Below, one piece after another: positions 36,031-45,527 of a stretch of 58,258 nt of DNA (positions are counted from its first letter, which is position 1; each line of letters begins with the position of its first letter). Below the pieces are notes generated by a model that saw only the letters and a program-made list of their open reading frames with translations, did not search any database and was not told the DNA's origin. The position numbers and the translations under genes were made by a program. The DNA lies in assembly GCA_021837305.1 (NCBI GenBank), contig JAKBGV010000004.1, forward strand, positions 1 to 58,258. Reading direction: 5' to 3'. The DNA comes from Actinomycetes bacterium (GTDB lineage: Bacteria; Actinomycetota; Acidimicrobiia; Acidimicrobiales; RAAP-2).

Positions 36031-36497
36031 GACGCCCACCGCGCCAGGGCCTCGGCCCGGTCGCGCGCGCCGGCCCCGTCGACGTCGATGGTGCGCCCCT
36101 CGTCCGAGGTCACGGCGATTGAGACCGTCACAACGTCCGCGCCGAAGACCGGCGCCGCCAGCTCGCCCCACTCGACGACCGCGACCGCCGCCTCCTCGAC
36201 GAGCTCGCCGAGGGCGAGGTCGAAGACCTCGTCGAGGCTGGTGACCCGGTAGACGTCGGCGTGGTGCAGGGTCGCGATGCCGAGGTCGTTGTGGCACTCG
36301 TGCTGGCGCACGATGGTGAAGGTCGGGCTCGTCGCGCGCTCTCTGACCCCGAGCCCGCGCGCGAGGCCGCGCACGAAGGTGGTCTTGCCCGCGCCGAGCG
36401 GCCCCGAGAGCAGCACGACGTCGCCGGGGCGAAGGAGTCGCGCGAACTCCTCGCCCGCCGCCTCGGTGGCGGCCGGTCCCGCGGTGAACCGGCTCAC
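36027..36497 (-). CDS. tsaE: t6A ATPase TsaE
   Basis: A 156-residue P-loop ATPase of t6A synthesis. Walker A is GPLGAGKTTFVRGLA; TSPTFTIV is the switch-like motif; HADVYRV and VVEWGEL complete the family pattern. GTG start overlapping the stop of the upstream uracil-DNA glycosylase gene (GTGA). Confidence 0.96.
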   Translation of the reverse strand: MSRFTAGPAATEAAGEEFARLLRPGDVVLLSGPLGAGKTTFVRGLARGLGVRERATSPTFTIVRQHECHNDLGIATLHHADVYRVTSLDEVFDLALGELVEEAAVAVVEWGELAAPVFGADVVTVSIAVTSDEGRTIDVDGAGARDRAEALARWAS

Positions 36498-37039
36498 GAG
36501 GCCTCCAGGACCGCGCGCACGACCGCGAGGTCGGCGCGCATCACCGCGACGAGGGCGGGGTCGCGCAGCGCCGCGGCCGGGTGGTAGGTGGCGATGCCCG
36601 CGCCGGTGCCGAGGTGGCGCGCGCGCCCGTGCACGGCCGCCATGGGCAGCGTCGCCCCGAGCACCTCGCGCGCCGCGGTCAGGCCGAGCGCGAGGGTGAC
36701 GCGCGGCGCGAGGTCCGCCAGTTGGGCGTCGAGCCAGGGCCGACAGGCCTCGAGCTCGTCACGCGCCGGGGTGCGGTTGCTCGGCGGGCGGCACTTGACG
36801 GTGTTGGTGACGTAGCACTGCTCGCGCAACAGCCCGACCTCCTCCTCGATGAGTCTGAAGAGCAGCTGGCCACTGCGACCGATGAAGGGGGCGCCGCCCT
36901 CGTCCTCCTGGCGTCCCGGGGCCTCACCCACGAGCAGCAACGTCGCGTCGTTCGGACCGGTGCCGATCACCACGCGCGTGCGCGACGCGCTGAGCCGACA
37001 GCGCGTGCAGCTCGACAGGGCCGCGACGTCCAGGGCCAT
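36494..37039 (-). CDS. Uracil-DNA glycosylase, family 4
   Basis: A 181-residue iron-sulphur DNA repair enzyme that removes uracil from DNA. Cys ligands of the 4Fe-4S cluster appear in SCTRCRLS and in NTVKCRPP ... ACRPW. The active-site motif is GEAPGRQEDEGGAPFIGRSG, and the later motif is ATYHPAAALRD. It directly follows alr and overlaps tsaE by four bases. An unusual but harmless guest in a tsa/alr operon; ATG start. Confidence 0.93.
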   Translation of the reverse strand: MALDVAALSSCTRCRLSASRTRVVIGTGPNDATLLLVGEAPGRQEDEGGAPFIGRSGQLLFRLIEEEVGLLREQCYVTNTVKCRPPSNRTPARDELEACRPWLDAQLADLAPRVTLALGLTAAREVLGATLPMAAVHGRARHLGTGAGIATYHPAAALRDPALVAVMRADLAVVRAVLEAS

Positions 37040-38191
37040 CTAGTCCACCAGCACCCGCGGCACCCGGGCCCCGATGCCACAGAGGATCTCCCAGGTGATC
37101 GTGCCGGCGAGACGGGCCCACTCGTCGGCGCTGATCGACTCGTCACCCTGGCGCCCGAGCAGCACGACGTCGTCGCCGACCTCCACCGCGTCGTCGCCGA
37201 CGTCGATGAGGAGCTGGTCCATCGTGACGGTGCCCGCGAGCGGGTAGCGCCGCGCGCCGATGAGCACGTCGGCGCCGGCCTCGAAGAGCCGACGCGGGTA
37301 GCCGTCGGCGTAGCCGAAGGGCACCGTCACCACCGTCGCCGCCCGTTCGAGGGGTCGGCGACGCCCGTAGCTCGGGCGCTCCCCGGCGTCGAGGCGCCTC
37401 GCCGCGACGATCTGGGCGCGCAACGTCAGCGCCGGCTCCAAGGTGACGCCCGCCTCGGCGAGGGTCTCGCCGAGCCACGGGTCGGGTAAGTAGCCGTAGA
37501 GCGCGAGCCCGACGCGCGCCATCGAGAGCCGCGACGCGGGATACCCGATGGCGCCCGCGGAGTTCGCCGCGTGCACGACGCGCGGGTGCACGCCGCGCGC
37601 GCCCAGGCGCGCGATGACCCCCTCGAAGATCGCCAGCTGCTGGCGCGTGAAGTCCCGGTCCTCGTCACTCGGCCCGTCGGCGGTGGAGAAGTGGGTGTAG
37701 ACACCCTCGAGGTTGATGGCCGAGGAGCCGAGGAGCACGTCCACGACGTCGTCGACCAGCTCGGGGGGCACGCCCATGCGGTGCATACCGGTGTCGATCT
37801 TCACGTGCACCCGGTGCAGTCCGCCGAGCCGTTCGGCCGCGGCGACCGCGTGGCGCGCGCCGGGCACCGAGCCCACCGTGAGGCTGAGCGAGTGGCTGAG
37901 CGCGTCCGGGATCGTCTCGGGCGGGATCTCGGCGAGCAGCAGAATCGGCGCGGTGACCCCGCTGCCGCGCAGCTCGATGCCCTCGTCGACGATCGCGACG
38001 GCGAGTGCGTGGGCGCCGCCGTCTAACGCCGCGCGCGCCGCCAGCGGCGCGCCGTGGCCGTAGCCGTTGGCCTTGACGACGGCGCAGAGCTTGGTGTCAC
38101 CGAGCACGCGCTGCAGGGCCGCGATGTTATGGGCGAGCGCCGATCGCGAGATCTCGGCCCAGGCCGGCCGACGCACGCCCTCAACCGGCAT
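37040..38191 (-). CDS. alr: Alanine racemase
   Basis: A 383-residue PLP enzyme making D-alanine for peptidoglycan. The PLP lysine is in VVKANGYGHGA (about residue 40), HVKIDTGMHRMG is the barrel motif, and the second catalytic residue, Tyr, is in VPFGYADGYPRR. The ATG lies inside the end of acpS (11-base overlap). It belongs to the wall-precursor block glmM-glmS-acpS-alr. Confidence 0.97.
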   Translation of the reverse strand: MPVEGVRRPAWAEISRSALAHNIAALQRVLGDTKLCAVVKANGYGHGAPLAARAALDGGAHALAVAIVDEGIELRGSGVTAPILLLAEIPPETIPDALSHSLSLTVGSVPGARHAVAAAERLGGLHRVHVKIDTGMHRMGVPPELVDDVVDVLLGSSAINLEGVYTHFSTADGPSDEDRDFTRQQLAIFEGVIARLGARGVHPRVVHAANSAGAIGYPASRLSMARVGLALYGYLPDPWLGETLAEAGVTLEPALTLRAQIVAARRLDAGERPSYGRRRPLERAATVVTVPFGYADGYPRRLFEAGADVLIGARRYPLAGTVTMDQLLIDVGDDAVEVGDDVVLLGRQGDESISADEWARLAGTITWEILCGIGARVPRVLVD

Positions 38192-38555
38192 CGTCGCTCC
38201 CGACGACCATCGCGATCGCGCTCAGGTCGCTGTGGGTGAGCGACACGTGGAAGTGGGTGACGCCGCGACGCGCGGCCAGCTCGGCGGCGGCCCCGTGGAC
38301 GGCGATCGTCGGCGCGCCGCTCGCGAGTCGCACGACCTCGATCGACTGCCAGGGCACCGAGCCGACGCCCACCCCGAGGGTCTTCATCACGGCCTCCTTG
38401 GCGGCGAATCTCGCCGCCAGCCGCTCGGTCTTGGCGCGCGCGTCGCGCTGCTCACCCTCGGTGAAGAGGCGCCCCACGATGCGCGGGCGACGCGTGAGGG
38501 CCAGTTGAAAGCGCGCCACGTCCACGACGTCGACCCCCACCCCGCGCACGCCCAC
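38181..38555 (-). CDS. acpS: Holo-[acyl-carrier-protein] synthase
   Basis: A 124-residue phosphopantetheinyl transferase that activates acyl carrier protein. Motifs: GVGVDVVDVARF (Mg-binding Asp), RLFTEGEQRDA and ARFAAKEAVMKTLG, and HFHVSLTHS at the end. The GTG start shares a base with the glmS stop (TAGTG). Confidence 0.95.
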   Translation of the reverse strand: MGVRGVGVDVVDVARFQLALTRRPRIVGRLFTEGEQRDARAKTERLAARFAAKEAVMKTLGVGVGSVPWQSIEVVRLASGAPTIAVHGAAAELAARRGVTHFHVSLTHSDLSAIAMVVGSDDAG

Positions 38556-40396
38556 TATTCGACCGTCACGGTCTTGGCGAGGTTGCGCGGCCGGTCGACG
38601 TTACGTCCGAGGCCCCGGGCCATCGCGTAGGCGAAGAGCTGCAGCGCCACGACGTCGACCATCGGCGAGAACATCGGCTCGGTGGCGGGCACGCGCAGCA
38701 CGTAGTCCGCGACCGACTCGATGGTCTCGTCGTCGTCGGTCGCCACCGCCACAACGGTCGCGCCCCGGGCCTTCACCTCGGCGAGGTTCGACAGCAGCTT
38801 CTCGTGCAGGGCGAGGTCCGTCGCGACCGCGACGACGACCACGCCGGGCTCGATCAGCGCGAGCGGGCCGTGCTTGAGCTCACCGGCCGGGTAGCCCTCC
38901 GCGTGGCGGTACGAGATCTCCTTCAGCTTGAGCGCCCCCTCGAGGGCCGTCGGGAAGCCGACGTGTCGGCCGAGGAAGAAGAAGTCACGCGCGTCGAGCA
39001 GCGCGGTCGCGACCTCGGTGACCGCGTCGCGACGTCCGAGCGCCTTGTCGACGAGGGCGCCCACGGCGCCGAGCCCGCGCACCAGGGCGTCGATCTCGGA
39101 CGCCCCCAGGGTCTCGCGCAGCTGGGCGAGGCGCAGTGCCAGCAGCTCGAGGGCCGCCACCTGGGCGACGAAGGACTTCGTGGACGCGACCGAGACCTCC
39201 AGGCCCGCGCGGGTGTAGATCACGGCGTCGGCCTCGCGCGCGAGGCTCGAGTCGACGATGTTCGCGATCGCCACGACGCGCGCGCCGCGACGCTTGGCCT
39301 CGCGCACGGCCTGGATCGTGTCGATGGTCTCGCCGCTCTGGGACACCCCGATCACGAGCGTCCCGATCTCGACGACCGGGTCACGGTAGCGGTACTCGCT
39401 GGCGATGTCGACCTCGACGCTCAGTCGGGCCCACCGCTCGATCGCGTACTTCGCCACCAGCGCCGCGTGATGGGACGTGCCGGCCGCCACCAGCACGACG
39501 CGCCTGACGGCGCGCAGCTCCTCGTCGCTCACGCGCAGCTCGTCGAAGGTGATCGTCCCGTCGGGTCGGCGCCGGTCGAGCAGCGTCGCGCGCAAGGCGT
39601 CGGGCTGCTCGAGGATCTCCTTGGTCATGAAGTCGTCGTGACCGCCCTTCTCGGCGGTCTCGAGGTCCCAGTCGATGGTCAGCTGACGCAGGCGCACCGG
39701 CGCGCCCTCGAGGTCCACGGCGCGAAAGCCCTCGGGACCGAGGCGCACGACCTCGTCGTCGTTGACCGCGTAGAAGGCGCTCGCACGATCCAGGATCGCC
39801 GGCACGTCGCTCGCGAGGTAGGTCACCCCGGCCGCGGTGCCGACCACGAGGGGCGAGATGCGCCGCGCGGCGACGATGACGTCGGACTCGGTGGCGTCCA
39901 TCGCGGCGAGTGCGAAGGCGCCGCGTACGACCCCGAGGGCCTCGCGCACCGCGTCGAGCAGCTCGAGTCCGCGACCACGGGCCTCTTCGATGAGGTGGGC
40001 GAGGACCTCGGAGTCGGTCACCGACGTGAAGACGTGGCCGCGGGCCTCGAGCCCCGCCTGGAGCTCGGTGTGGTTCTCGATGATGCCGTTGTGGATGATG
40101 GCGACGTTGCCCGAGCAGTCGAGGTGGGGGTGGGCGTTCACGGCCTCGGGGGCGCCGTGGGTGGCCCAGCGGGTGTGCCCGATGCCCGAACGGAACCCCG
40201 CGGGGGCGGCGTCACAGGCCAGGCGCAGAGCGGCGACCGATTCGGTCCCGTCCGCGCAGCGCGCCCGCCAGGTCTCGCCGGGGCGCACGAGCGCGACGCC
40301 GGCCGAGTCGTAACCGCGGTACTCCAGTCGCTCGAGACCGGACAGGAGCGTCGAGACGGTGTCGGTATCGCCGACGACCCCGATGATGCCGCACAT
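38555..40396 (-). CDS. glmS: Glutamine-fructose-6-phosphate aminotransferase (isomerising)
   Basis: A 613-residue enzyme making glucosamine-6-phosphate for wall synthesis. The class II amidotransferase has the N-terminal nucleophile Cys2 (MCGIIGVVG) and HTRWATHGAP. Two SIS sugar-isomerase domains follow (SQSGETIDTIQA and the HAEGYPAGELKHGPLALI region), and it ends NLAKTVTVE. Normal length. 38 bases separate it from glmM. Confidence 0.98.
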   Translation of the reverse strand: MCGIIGVVGDTDTVSTLLSGLERLEYRGYDSAGVALVRPGETWRARCADGTESVAALRLACDAAPAGFRSGIGHTRWATHGAPEAVNAHPHLDCSGNVAIIHNGIIENHTELQAGLEARGHVFTSVTDSEVLAHLIEEARGRGLELLDAVREALGVVRGAFALAAMDATESDVIVAARRISPLVVGTAAGVTYLASDVPAILDRASAFYAVNDDEVVRLGPEGFRAVDLEGAPVRLRQLTIDWDLETAEKGGHDDFMTKEILEQPDALRATLLDRRRPDGTITFDELRVSDEELRAVRRVVLVAAGTSHHAALVAKYAIERWARLSVEVDIASEYRYRDPVVEIGTLVIGVSQSGETIDTIQAVREAKRRGARVVAIANIVDSSLAREADAVIYTRAGLEVSVASTKSFVAQVAALELLALRLAQLRETLGASEIDALVRGLGAVGALVDKALGRRDAVTEVATALLDARDFFFLGRHVGFPTALEGALKLKEISYRHAEGYPAGELKHGPLALIEPGVVVVAVATDLALHEKLLSNLAEVKARGATVVAVATDDDETIESVADYVLRVPATEPMFSPMVDVVALQLFAYAMARGLGRNVDRPRNLAKTVTVE

Positions 40397-40434
40397 GGGG
40401 CCAGCCTACTCGGGGGTCCGAGAACGGCTTCTCG

Positions 40435-41730
40435 CTACGCGACGAAGGCCGCGCGCAGCGCCGACGTGAACTCGTCGACGAACCCGGCCTCGAGGGCCTC
40501 GACCATCACGCGCACAACGGGCTCGGTCCCCGAGGGCCGCACGACCAGTCGCCAGTCCTCGTCGGCGAGCGCGTAGCGCGCGACGAGCTCCTCGCTGAGG
40601 CGCGCCACGACGGCGTCGTCGTAGTCCTCGCGCGCCACGTTCACGAGTGACTGGGGCACGCGACGCCACGCGGCGTTCGCCTGCTCGGCGAGCGGGCCGC
40701 GCCGCACGATGAGGTCGAGCAGCAGCATCCCCGTGAGCAGGCCGTCGCCCGTTGGCGCGAGCTCACAGAAGATGAGGTGGCCGGACTGCTCGCCGCCGAA
40801 GCACCACTGGCGCTCTTCGAGGGCGAGCAGGACGTTGCGGTCCCCCACGTCGGTCTCGACGACCTCGAGGGACGCCTCGCCGAGCGCGCGGCGCAGCCCG
40901 AGGTTGGACATCGTGGTCACGACGACGCCGCCGCCGAGCGCGCGACGTCGCGCCAGGTCGAGGGCGAACAGCACCATCAGGTCGTCGCCGTCACGTACCG
41001 CACCGGTCGCGTCCACGGCGATGAGCCGGTCGGCGTCACCGTCGAAGGCGAGCCCGACGTCCGCGCCGAGCTCGCGCACCCTCGCCACGAGGTCCTCGAC
41101 GTGGGTCGAGCCGCAGTGTTCGTTGATGTTGGTGCCGTTGGGCGCGTCGTGGATCACGTCGACCCGCGCCCCACTCGCGCGCAGCAGCGCCGGCGCGGCC
41201 GCGCTCGCCGCGCCGTTCGCGCAGTCGAGCACCACGTGCAGTGAGCTGAAGTCCCCGGGCACGAGCGCGCGCAGCAGGTCCACGTAGAGGCCCTGGGCCG
41301 CCTCGTCCACCGTGACGTGGCGCTCGAGGTCCGCGGGCGCGGGCGCCGCGGCCTCGAGGGCGGCGGCGAGCACGGATTCGGTGACGTGGTCGAGCTTGGA
41401 GCCGCCCGGCCCGAGCACCTTCAGGCCGTTGTCGAAGTAGGGGTTGTGCGAGGCCGACACGACCACGCCGACGCTGCCGCGCGCTCGGGCCACCACCGCG
41501 ACGCCGGGGGTCGGGATGACGCCGAGGTCCGTGACCGCCGCCTCGCCGTCCACGAGTCCAGCGAGCACCGCGGTCGCGAGGACCGGGGAGCTCTCACGGG
41601 TGTCGTAGCCGACGACGACCGGGAGGTCGAAGACGGCGGCCACCGCGCGACCGAGCCGGTAGGCGAGGTCGACGGAGACCTCGTCGTAGGCGCGCCCGCG
41701 GATGCCGTCCGTGCCGAATCGCACGGCCAC
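40435..41730 (-). CDS. glmM: Phosphoglucosamine mutase
   Basis: A 431-residue phosphohexomutase converting GlcN-6-P to GlcN-1-P. It starts VRFGTDGIRGRA; the phospho-serine loop is VVSASHNPYFDNGLK; Mg site DGDADR; sugar-binding GGEQSGHL; phosphate site RPSGTEPVVRVM. GTG start, three bases after the rpsI stop. Product feeds GlmU, not in the window. Confidence 0.97.
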   Translation of the reverse strand: MAVRFGTDGIRGRAYDEVSVDLAYRLGRAVAAVFDLPVVVGYDTRESSPVLATAVLAGLVDGEAAVTDLGVIPTPGVAVVARARGSVGVVVSASHNPYFDNGLKVLGPGGSKLDHVTESVLAAALEAAAPAPADLERHVTVDEAAQGLYVDLLRALVPGDFSSLHVVLDCANGAASAAAPALLRASGARVDVIHDAPNGTNINEHCGSTHVEDLVARVRELGADVGLAFDGDADRLIAVDATGAVRDGDDLMVLFALDLARRRALGGGVVVTTMSNLGLRRALGEASLEVVETDVGDRNVLLALEERQWCFGGEQSGHLIFCELAPTGDGLLTGMLLLDLIVRRGPLAEQANAAWRRVPQSLVNVAREDYDDAVVARLSEELVARYALADEDWRLVVRPSGTEPVVRVMVEALEAGFVDEFTSALRAAFVA

Positions 41731-41733
41731 CGA

Positions 41734-42123
41734 CTAACGCTTCGAGTACTGGGGAGCCTTACGGGCCTTCTTGAGGCCGTACTTCTTCGTCTCCTTCTTG
41801 CGCGCGTCACGCGTCAAGAGGCCGGCCTTCTTCAGGGCCGGGCGAACGGTCTCGTCGACCTCGAGCAAGGAGCGGGCGATGCCCAGGCGCAGCGCGCCGG
41901 CCTGTCCCGCCACGCCGCCACCCTCGATGGTGGCGTCGATGTCGTAGTTCTGCTGGACGTCGATGAGCCGCAGCGGCTCCATCACCATCTGGCGGTGCGT
42001 GGCCGAGGTGAAGTAGTTGTCAAAGGCCCGGTGGTTGATCGTGATGGTGCCGGTGCCGGGACGCAGGCGTACGCGCGCGACCGCTTCCTTGCGACGTCCG
42101 GTGGTCTGGATAGGCGTGGTCAT
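41734..42123 (-). CDS. rpsI: Ribosomal protein uS9
   Basis: A 129-residue small-subunit protein. It has [14 protein letters not shown] at the start, [10 protein letters not shown] and [20 protein letters not shown], and the universal C-terminal KAPQYSKR that reaches the P-site tRNA. It follows rplM by 8 bases with AAGGAG as ribosome binding site, as in nearly all bacteria. Confidence 0.98.
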   Translation of the reverse strand: MTTPIQTTGRRKEAVARVRLRPGTGTITINHRAFDNYFTSATHRQMVMEPLRLIDVQQNYDIDATIEGGGVAGQAGALRLGIARSLLEVDETVRPALKKAGLLTRDARKKETKKYGLKKARKAPQYSKR

Positions 42124-42131
42124 CAGTCTCC

Positions 42132-42578
42132 TTAACCGCGGCGGATCGCCGAGGTGTCGAACGGAACGGGTTGCTGGGCCGCGTGGGGGTGCTCGGGGCC
42201 GGCGTAGACGAAGAGCTTGCCCATCTGGGCGCTCCCGAGACGGTTGTGGGGCACCATGCCCTTGACCGCGTCATAGACGAGCGTCGTCGGGTCCTCGGCG
42301 AGCAGCTTCGCCCACGAGGTCGAGCGCAGGCCACCCGGGTACCCCGAGTGGTGGTACGCGAACTTCTGGGCCGCCTTGTTGGCCGTCAGGACGACCTTGT
42401 CGGCGTTCACGATGACGACGAAGTCGCCGGTGTCCAGGTGCGGCGCGAAGTAGGTCCGGTGCTTGCCACGCAGCAGCGAGGCGGCGACGGTCGCGATCCG
42501 ACCGAGCACTAATCCTTCGGCGTCGATGACGTGCCAGGCACGCGTGATGTCGTTAGCTTTCGGGCTATAGGTACGCAC
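42132..42578 (-). CDS. rplM: Ribosomal protein uL13
   Basis: A 148-residue large-subunit protein: [16 protein letters not shown] near the start, [24 protein letters not shown], and [28 protein letters not shown] region. GTG start preceded by AAGGA. It is the first gene of the rplM-rpsI-glmM-glmS-acpS-alr set. Confidence 0.98.
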   Translation of the reverse strand: MRTYSPKANDITRAWHVIDAEGLVLGRIATVAASLLRGKHRTYFAPHLDTGDFVVIVNADKVVLTANKAAQKFAYHHSGYPGGLRSTSWAKLLAEDPTTLVYDAVKGMVPHNRLGSAQMGKLFVYAGPEHPHAAQQPVPFDTSAIRRG

Positions 42579-42596
42579 AGTTCTTCCTTACCAGGC

Positions 42597-42613
42597 CCCG
42601 CCGCCACGGCGGG
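42597..42613 (-). promoter_or_regulatory. Hairpin in the rplM leader
   Basis: CCCGCCG / CGGCGGG with a 3-base loop (7-bp perfect stem), 19 bases upstream of the rplM GTG. It could be a leader control element or the terminator of the upstream peptidase gene; without a T-tract I cannot decide. Confidence 0.35.
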
Positions 42614-42628
42614 CTCGGGGGACTCTCT

Positions 42629-42658
42629 AGCCTACAAACTCCGAGGGTCCCAGGGCAA
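42629..42658 (-). promoter_or_regulatory. Possible rplM promoter
   Basis: On the minus strand TTGCCC (42658-42653), 18 bases, TAGGCT (42634-42629), 50 bases upstream of rplM. A promoter is needed here because the upstream gene encodes an unrelated peptidase. Match is modest. Confidence 0.38.
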
Positions 42659-42664
42659 GTTGAC

Positions 42665-44614
42665 CTACCAGATCGTCACGCGCTCGTTCGGATCGAGCCA
42701 CAACCCGTCCCCGGGGGCGACCGCGAACGCCTCGTAGAAGACGTCGAGATTCCGTACCACCTGGTTACAGCGGAATTCTGGCGGGCTGTGGGGGTCGATC
42801 GCGAGCAGGCGCTCGGCCTCGGCCGGGCGCGCGACGTGTCGCCAGCTCACCGCCCAGGCGAGCAGGAAGCGCTGGGCCCCGGTGAAACCGTCGATCACGA
42901 GGTCCGCCGCGTCGCCCTGGGCGAGCCGGTAGGCCCGCCACGCGATGCCGAGTCCCCCGAGGTCGCCGATGTTCTCACCGATGGTGAGACCGCCGTTCAC
43001 GTGGTGTCCGGGCAGGGCGCGCGGCTCGAGGGCGTCGTACTGGGTGATGAGGGCCGTCGTCTTGGCCTCGAAGGCCGCCCGGTCCGACGGCTCCCACCAG
43101 TCGGCGAGTCGGCCCGAGCCGTCGAACTTGGAGCCCTGGTCGTCGAAGCCGTGACCGATCTCGTGGCCGATCACCGCGCCGATGGCGCCGTAGTTGGCGG
43201 CGTCGTCGCGGCTCGCGTCAAAGAACGGCGGCTGGAGGATCGCCGCGGGGAAGACGATCTCGTTCATGCCGGGGTTGTAGTAGGCGTTCACCGTCTGGGG
43301 GGTCATGAACCACTCGTCGCGGTCGACCGGTCGGCCGATCTTGGCGAGCTGGCGGTCGAACTCGAAGGCGGCGGCGGCCCGGGCGTTGGCCATGAGGTCA
43401 CCCGCCTCGACCACGAGGTTCGAGTAGTCGCGCCACCGCGGCGGGTAGCCGATCTTGGGGGTGAAGGCGGCGAGCTTCTCGAGGGCCCGGGCCCGCGTCG
43501 CCTCGCCCATCCACTCGAGGTCCGCGATGCTCGCGGCGTAGGCCGCGACGAGGTTGGCGACGAGCTCGTCCATGCGGGCCTTGGCCTCGGGGGCGAAGTG
43601 TCGCTCGACGTAGAGCTGGCCGACGGCCTCGCCCATCGCACCCTCGACGAAGGAAACGGCGCGCTTCCAGCGCGCGCGCAGCTCGGGCGCCCCGGTGAGC
43701 GTGCGGCCGTAGAAGTCGAAGTGGGCCTCGACGAAGGCGCTCGACAGGTACGGCGACGCCCCGCGCACCACCTGCCAGGCGAGCCAGTCTCGCCACGCCG
43801 CGAGGTGTTCCTCGTCGAGCAGGGTGGCGACGGTCGTGGTGAAGCTGGGCTGGCGTAGGACGACCTCGGACAGGGCCGACGCGCCGACGGCCTCGGCCCA
43901 GCCGGAAAGGACCGGCGCGTCCGCGAGGACGTCGGCGAGGGCGCGCAGGTTGTAGGTGGCGCTCATGTCGCGTGAGGCGACCGCGTCCCAGTGCCCGGCG
44001 GCGAGTTCGGTCTCGAGGGCCATGACGCGCTGGGCGCGCGTCGCCGTGTCCGAGAGACCGGCCAGTTCGAGGGTGCGCGCGACGTGGGCGACGAACGCGT
44101 CGCGCACGTCGGCGAAGTTCGCCTCGCGGTAGTAGCTCTCATCGGGCAGCGAGAGGCCGCCCTGTTCGACGAAGACCAGGTAGCGCTCCGGGTCGCCCGG
44201 GTCGTTGTCCACGAAGAGCTGGTAGAACCCGGCCAGCCCTTCTCGCTCCCAGGACCCGACCAGCGCGACGAACTCGGGGATCGAGGACACCGCCGACGCC
44301 GCGGCGAGCTGGGCCGCGATCGGGGTGGCGCCGAGCGCCTCGACGCGCGTCTCGTCGAGGAAGCTCGCGTAGAGCTCGCCGAGACGACGGGCCTCGGTGC
44401 CCGGGTCGGCCTCGCGGGCGCCCTCGAGGATCGCGCGGACGTTGCGCTCGGCGGCCTCGGCGAGCAGCCAGAACGTGCCGTAGCTCGCACGGTCCTCGGG
44501 GATCGGGGTGGCGTCGAACCAGCGCTGGTTGACGTGGCCGAAGAGGTCGTCTTGGGGCCGGATCGACGGCTCGAGTTCGGCCGGGTCGACACCGGAGATC
44601 AGGTGATCAGTCAT
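42665..44614 (-). CDS. M13-family (neprilysin/PepO-like) metallopeptidase
   Basis: A 649-residue zinc endopeptidase. It starts with the M13 motif DDLFGHVNQRWFD. The active site is HEIGHGFDDQGSKFDGSG (HExxH), with GENIGDLGG giving the third zinc ligand Glu and the Asp; NAYYNPGMNEIVFPAAILQPPFF precedes it (quoted in part here as NAYYNP and AILQPPFF). No signal peptide or TM helix is seen, so it is probably cytosolic like other actinobacterial forms. It ends VTIW instead of the CxxW of mammalian members. It sits between truA and rplM, which are usually adjacent. Confidence 0.94.
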   Translation of the reverse strand: MTDHLISGVDPAELEPSIRPQDDLFGHVNQRWFDATPIPEDRASYGTFWLLAEAAERNVRAILEGAREADPGTEARRLGELYASFLDETRVEALGATPIAAQLAAASAVSSIPEFVALVGSWEREGLAGFYQLFVDNDPGDPERYLVFVEQGGLSLPDESYYREANFADVRDAFVAHVARTLELAGLSDTATRAQRVMALETELAAGHWDAVASRDMSATYNLRALADVLADAPVLSGWAEAVGASALSEVVLRQPSFTTTVATLLDEEHLAAWRDWLAWQVVRGASPYLSSAFVEAHFDFYGRTLTGAPELRARWKRAVSFVEGAMGEAVGQLYVERHFAPEAKARMDELVANLVAAYAASIADLEWMGEATRARALEKLAAFTPKIGYPPRWRDYSNLVVEAGDLMANARAAAAFEFDRQLAKIGRPVDRDEWFMTPQTVNAYYNPGMNEIVFPAAILQPPFFDASRDDAANYGAIGAVIGHEIGHGFDDQGSKFDGSGRLADWWEPSDRAAFEAKTTALITQYDALEPRALPGHHVNGGLTIGENIGDLGGLGIAWRAYRLAQGDAADLVIDGFTGAQRFLLAWAVSWRHVARPAEAERLLAIDPHSPPEFRCNQVVRNLDVFYEAFAVAPGDGLWLDPNERVTIW

Positions 44615-44654
44615 GATCGGAGCCTACCGAACGCGACCCGCGGCGGGGCCGGTC

Positions 44655-45527
44655 TCAGCGCGACGGGTCCGGTCCCTCGACCGCCTCGCGGCCCGAGGGT
44701 CCCCCGTGTCGCTCGTCGTAGCCCACGGCGCTCAACACCAGTCCCGCGGCCGGCGCCGGGGGCGGCAGGCGTAGCGGGTCGCCCGAGACCAGTCGCGCGC
44801 CCACCTCCTCGACGCGAAGTGCGCCGCGCCCCACCGCGACCAGGGTGCTCACCAATCGGCGGACCTGGTTGTGGCAGAAGGCGTTGGCCCGGATGTGAAA
44901 GACGAGGAACTCACCACTCGCGCCGAGGCCCAGGCGGTCCGGCTCTCGCCGCCAGCCGGCCTCGAACACGTGGCGCACGAGCGGCTCGCCCGACGCCTTG
45001 TCGGGGGGGCGCTTGCAGAATGCCCGAAAGTCGTGCACGCCCTCCAGCAGGGCCGTCGCCTCGGCCATGGCGAGCGCGTCGAGCGGCTCGCCGACGGCCC
45101 AGGCGATGGCGTCGGTGAAGCCCAGTGGTGCGGCGCTCGTCACGAGGTAGCGGTAGCGGCGCCAGGTCGCGTCGTAGCGCGCGTGGAAGTCGTCGATCTG
45201 GCGCAACCGGGCGACGGCGATGCGACCGGCCAGCTGGTGGTTGAGCGAGCGCACGAGTCGCTCCACGTCGGTCTCGGCCAGGCTCGAGCGTTCCAGGTCG
45301 AAGGAGACCACCTGGGCGAGGGCGTGGACCCCGGCGTCGGTGCGACCGGCCCCGACGATGAAGGGGGCGGCCCCGAGGCGAAGGTTCTTCGCGATCGCCG
45401 TCCCGAGAGCGCCGACGACCGTCGAGCGTCCGGGCTGGGGGGCGAAGCCCGCGAAGGCCGCGCCGTCGTAGGCGAGGTCCATCCGCCACCGGGCGGTGGC
45501 GGCGTCTAGTGGATCAGACGAACTCAA
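44655..45527 (-). CDS. truA: tRNA pseudouridine(38-40) synthase
   Basis: A 290-residue enzyme that modifies the tRNA anticodon stem-loop. The catalytic Asp is in GAGRTDAGVHALAQ; MDLAYDGAAFAGFAPQ is the first strand; FHARYDATWRRYRY and NAFCHNQVRRLV complete the family pattern. The likely start is a TTG overlapping the end of rplQ by 14 bases; the first ATG (45482) would cut into the first strand. Some uncertainty remains on the start. It follows rplQ as in most bacteria. Confidence 0.93.
   Translation of the reverse strand: MSSSDPLDAATARWRMDLAYDGAAFAGFAPQPGRSTVVGALGTAIAKNLRLGAAPFIVGAGRTDAGVHALAQVVSFDLERSSLAETDVERLVRSLNHQLAGRIAVARLRQIDDFHARYDATWRRYRYLVTSAAPLGFTDAIAWAVGEPLDALAMAEATALLEGVHDFRAFCKRPPDKASGEPLVRHVFEAGWRREPDRLGLGASGEFLVFHIRANAFCHNQVRRLVSTLVAVGRGALRVEEVGARLVSGDPLRLPPPAPAAGLVLSAVGYDERHGGPSGREAVEGPDPSR

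Noticed and set aside
42579-42664. An L13-type ribosomal leader RNA
   Set aside because: Only a 7-bp hairpin is visible; I cannot match it to a described leader structure, so it is reported just as a hairpin.
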